In this document: piece by piece, positions 61,640 through 64,000 of the stretch | Position numbering within the stretch: position 1 is the first letter of the stretch | How the letters are laid out: each line of letters starts with the position of its first letter | Assembly: GCF_030150205.1 (NCBI RefSeq) | Contig: NZ_JASLGT010000020.1 | Coordinates: forward strand, 1 to 64,000 | From: Niabella sp. | Lineage (GTDB): Bacteria > Bacteroidota > Bacteroidia > Chitinophagales > Chitinophagaceae | DNA length: 64,000 nt | Reading direction: 5' to 3' | The notes under the pieces: model-generated | Told to the model about the DNA's origin: nothing | Databases searched by the model: none | Seen by the model: only the letters and a program-made list of their open reading frames with translations | Translations under genes and position numbers: made by a program

Positions 61640-62866
61640 TTATTTTCTTTTTCGCCTGGCGGAGTTACCGGTTGACATGTATTGACCAAGCAGGTCAGCT
61701 AATTCAGAAAAATCAGGTTCATCATCGCTTGAAAGGAAGTCTTCAATAAGCTGCTGTACCACCGGCAACGTCATCTTTGGATCGGAAAGATCTGTTAATG
61801 TATGTTCGATACTTTTTTTAATTTCTTTTAATTGTTTCAATTCAGGCTCCAACCGCAGCTGTTTTAATTGCCAGGGAAGGTGCACAAATTGGCGAAGGGA
61901 AGCATAACGGGGATGTTCATACAGGTCATCGATCTCGTTTTCGAGGTTCAGTACCTGCTCTTTCATGATTTCGTTGTATACGGACAGCTTTTCATCCGTG
62001 AGGCGGTTATCTGCTGCTTCCTCATTTTGCACCCATTGCAGTTCCAATCGCAACAGCGTATGCAGATCGTTGTTTTCATAGGCTGTTGTAAGTTGCTTCA
62101 TCAGCTCTTCTTTTTGCAGCTTCAGACCGGGGTCCGGCTCAAGGTCCGGGTGAAAAATTTTTGCAAGTTGTTTGTAAATACTGCTGATGTTCTTGCTTTT
62201 TGCTGCTTCGGCCTGACGTTCTTTTTCTTCCCGCTCCAGCTGTTTTTTTGTTTTTTTACCAGTTGGTTTTTCCTTTTCTTCCGCCTGCCTGTAAAGGGTT
62301 TCTTCTATTTCTGCTGTTTTTGCAAGCATCTCTTCCGGAGTCATTCCACTGTGCAGTTCGTCGAGGTTCATCGAAAATCCGGCCGCTTCAAACATAGATT
62401 CTATGTCGCTTTTCATATCCTCAAAGTATTCATCCATTTCCCGTTTTAAGGCAGCATCGTAGCTTTTATTAAATACGGCCTTAAATATGGATTTTATCTC
62501 ATCATCCGGATGTTCCTCTTCTGCCAGGTATTCATTCAGCTGCGCTTTTAACAGGGTCTTTAAATACTTGCGCCAATTGGACAGCTGCAGTGATTTATCT
62601 TTATAGATCGCATAAAGTTGTTTTAACAGCGTGTTCCGGAGTTGTGTCAGTTCTTTACTGACCGGGTAAACCTGTTCTGTATAATAGTTCAGTTTTTTGT
62701 CAAGCGCTTCAGTGGTGGTTTTAAGCTCAACCTGGAGCTTCTCTATTCTTTTTACCAGCCGGTTAAAAGTCTGCTGTACTTTACTAAGTACATCCTTCGT
62801 ATGCTTTTTTGTAATTGTTAATGCTTTTTTTCCGGCTGCATTGTTGTTAAACTGGGGCTGTTGCAT
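61640..62866 (-). CDS. Coiled-coil protein with an embedded J-like domain
   Basis: A 408-residue cytoplasmic protein, highly charged and helical. Long coiled coils fill about residues 15-110 and the 200-230 region (KKTKKQLEREEKERQAEAAK). A short DnaJ-like segment follows (SIYKQLAKIFHPDLEPD), preserving the HPD tripeptide needed to stimulate Hsp70, then a helical C-terminus ending in RRKRK. The domain is incomplete compared with a full 70-residue J domain. Partner and function are unknown; no dnaK is nearby. Confidence 0.7.
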   Translation of the reverse strand: MQQPQFNNNAAGKKALTITKKHTKDVLSKVQQTFNRLVKRIEKLQVELKTTTEALDKKLNYYTEQVYPVSKELTQLRNTLLKQLYAIYKDKSLQLSNWRKYLKTLLKAQLNEYLAEEEHPDDEIKSIFKAVFNKSYDAALKREMDEYFEDMKSDIESMFEAAGFSMNLDELHSGMTPEEMLAKTAEIEETLYRQAEEKEKPTGKKTKKQLEREEKERQAEAAKSKNISSIYKQLAKIFHPDLEPDPGLKLQKEELMKQLTTAYENNDLHTLLRLELQWVQNEEAADNRLTDEKLSVYNEIMKEQVLNLENEIDDLYEHPRYASLRQFVHLPWQLKQLRLEPELKQLKEIKKSIEHTLTDLSDPKMTLPVVQQLIEDFLSSDDEPDFSELADLLGQYMSTGNSARRKRK

Positions 62867-63029
62867 ATTTAAGCATATATTGATGTGTGGGCAAGTTAGC
62901 TCAAATATTTCGCCTCCCGAAGAGATATTTTATTGCTATTATCCTGCTCTTTTTTTGCGGCCGGGCTGCGGATGCCTGTTGGTTTTGCGATGTTTCATCA
63001 GCCACTGTTTTTATCCCGGTTTTTCCCCG

Positions 63030-63061
63030 AAACAAAAACCGCCCCGGTTGAACCGGAGCGG
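63030..63061 (-). terminator. Rho-independent terminator after greA
   Basis: On the minus strand CCGCTCCGG (complement of 63053-63061) pairs with CCGGGGCGG (complement of 63039-63047) around a 5-nt loop and is followed by TTTTTGTT. It lies about 80 bp beyond the greA stop codon. Confidence 0.7.
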
Positions 63062-63143
63062 CTTAAAAAAGCTGAGTTTAGTACTGCAGTATAAGTGAGT
63101 GACACAAGAAAAGTCCGGTCATGCACCGCTGCCGGCTAAAAAA

Positions 63144-63614
63144 TTATATCGAGATTTCTTCAATTTTAAACTGAATTACACCAGCCGGTGCCAGTACATC
63201 GGCCACATCACCGGGTTCTTTTCCCAGGATGCCCTTTCCGATGGGGGAAGTAATGGATATTTTTCCGGCTTTTAAATCGGCTTCCTGCTCACTTACGAGC
63301 TGGTAAATAACCTGTTTTTTTGTTTTGAGATTGGTGAGTTTTACTTTGGTTAGAATGGATACTTTACTGGTATCAATCGTGGACTCATCTAACACACGGG
63401 CATTTGCCAATGCACCTTCCAGCGCCGCAATTTTTGCTTCAAGAATACCCTGGGCCTCCTTGGCTGCATCATACTCTGCATTTTCTTTCAGGTCTCCTTT
63501 TTCACGTGCTTCAGCAATGGCCTTGCTGGCAGCCGGCCGCTCTACACCCTTCATGTGCTGCAGCTCTTCCTTCATTTGCTCTAATGTTTCCTTTGTTACA
63601 TATTGTATCGTCAT
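63144..63614 (-). CDS. greA: Transcription elongation factor GreA
   Basis: A 156-residue factor that binds the RNA polymerase secondary channel and stimulates cleavage of backtracked RNA. The N-terminal coiled coil has the acidic tip GDLKENAEYDAAKEAQ; the C-terminal FKBP-like domain contains ISITSPIGKGILGKEPGDVA. ATG 63614 is chosen for the normal length; the frame extends to 63662 through a terminator hairpin. It is bounded by a terminator on each side, so it is monocistronic. Confidence 0.95.
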   Translation of the reverse strand: MTIQYVTKETLEQMKEELQHMKGVERPAASKAIAEAREKGDLKENAEYDAAKEAQGILEAKIAALEGALANARVLDESTIDTSKVSILTKVKLTNLKTKKQVIYQLVSEQEADLKAGKISITSPIGKGILGKEPGDVADVLAPAGVIQFKIEEISI

Positions 63615-63635
63615 ATGCGTTACTTTAGAATAAAC

Positions 63636-63675
63636 AGAAAAAAATAACAACGCCTCAGACATTACTGAAGCGTTG
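63636..63675 (-). terminator. Rho-independent terminator between the dehydrogenase gene and greA
   Basis: On the minus strand CAACGCTTCAG (complement of 63665-63675) pairs with CTGAGGCGTTG (complement of 63648-63658) over 11 positions with one G-U pair and a 6-nt loop, followed by TTATTTTTTT. It is 35 bp past the stop of the upstream gene. Confidence 0.7.
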
Positions 63676-63709
63676 CATTACCTATATAAACAAATATAAC
63701 TAAAAAGGA

Positions 63710-64000
63710 TTACAATTCCTTTATACCCAGCTTTTTTAACAGAACTGTAGCCATTTTGTAAAAGGCTTCATGACTGTATCCGGCAATATGCGGTGTGATG
63801 ATCACATTCGGTTGATTCAGAAGTGCTTGCAAGGTTTCTTTTTCTTCCGGTGTGTAGGTGTCCAGTTTTTCATTTTCCAGTACATCCAGGCAGGCACCGG
63901 CAATCAACCCCTGTTTGAGTCCTTCATACAGTGTGGGAAGATGAATGACCTTACCACGGCTGGCGTTGAGGATAATGGGTTTTTGCTGCATGGTTTTCAT
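63710..64000 (-). CDS. C-terminal part of a D-2-hydroxyacid dehydrogenase
   Basis: The last 96 residues of an NAD-dependent D-isomer-specific 2-hydroxyacid dehydrogenase; the rest lies beyond the window. NASRGKVIHLPTLYEGLKQG and GACLDVLENEKL are the cofactor-domain motifs, and the catalytic histidine is in PHIAGYSHEA. It could be a phosphoglycerate dehydrogenase relative or an erythronate-4-phosphate dehydrogenase-like protein; the visible part does not decide. The ATG at the window edge is probably an internal methionine. Confidence 0.88.
   Translation of the reverse strand: MKTMQQKPIILNASRGKVIHLPTLYEGLKQGLIAGACLDVLENEKLDTYTPEEKETLQALLNQPNVIITPHIAGYSHEAFYKMATVLLKKLGIKEL

Noticed and set aside
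63691..63698. TATATTTG box (minus strand) as the greA promoter
   Set aside because: The nearest -33 element is only 14 bp away, and the predicted transcript would run straight through the terminator at 63636-63675. It could serve only if that hairpin is an attenuator.

Overview
The window looks like chromosomal DNA of a Bacteroidota bacterium, most like the family Chitinophagaceae. It carries two SusC/SusD outer-membrane pairs, a FecR/ECF-sigma regulatory pair, many signal-peptidase-II lipoproteins, an alternative complex III (ACIII) operon, LytS/LytTR signalling, and promoters matching the Bacteroidota TTG / TAnnTTTG consensus. No rRNA, tRNA, CRISPR array or prophage was seen. Family names rest on recognising motifs in the translations, not on database searches.

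Layout. 1-93 is the edge of a probable IS630-type transposase. 197-11387, all on the minus strand, holds an ECF sigma factor, FecR anti-sigma factor, SusC with an STN signalling domain, SusD, a phosphocholine-type phospholipase C and an N-acyl-D-amino-acid deacylase: a surface-signalling uptake locus whose enzymes are a lipase and a deacylase instead of glycosidases. 11883-18969 (+) is a second SusC/SusD set with two accessory lipoproteins and no enzyme. 18976-20519 (-) holds a small exported protein and purN.

21044-35919 (+) is one long respiratory operon: ActA-ActB-ActC-ActD-ActE-ActF, cytochrome oxidase subunits II and I, heme O synthase, two subunit III proteins and subunit IV, closed by a strong terminator. 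It encodes a quinol-to-oxygen chain. 36411-50378 is a tetrapyrrole region (hemJ, hemH, hemA, hemC, hemD, hemE, hemF, hemB) with a hybrid histidine kinase trio and an M1 peptidase interspersed. It supplies the protoheme needed by the neighbouring cytochromes; hemL and heme A synthase are not in the window. 50383-64000 is mostly housekeeping: an MFS exporter, an MBL hydrolase, DUF3108 and flippase-like proteins, ruvC, a LytS/LytTR pair, DinB, tryptophanase, HIT, a J-domain coiled-coil protein, greA and part of a D-2-hydroxyacid dehydrogenase.

The most unusual feature is not a gene. About fifteen spacers contain degenerate tracts with a strict 7-base period (for example GTTTCAG GTTTCAC GTTCAAT, or AAACCTG GAACCTG AAACAAA). 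They often form inverted pairs and usually end just before a start codon. One such tract, 13 heptads long, lies in frame inside hemC and encodes about 30 extra residues. A patchwork of palindromic elements fills 35936-36410.
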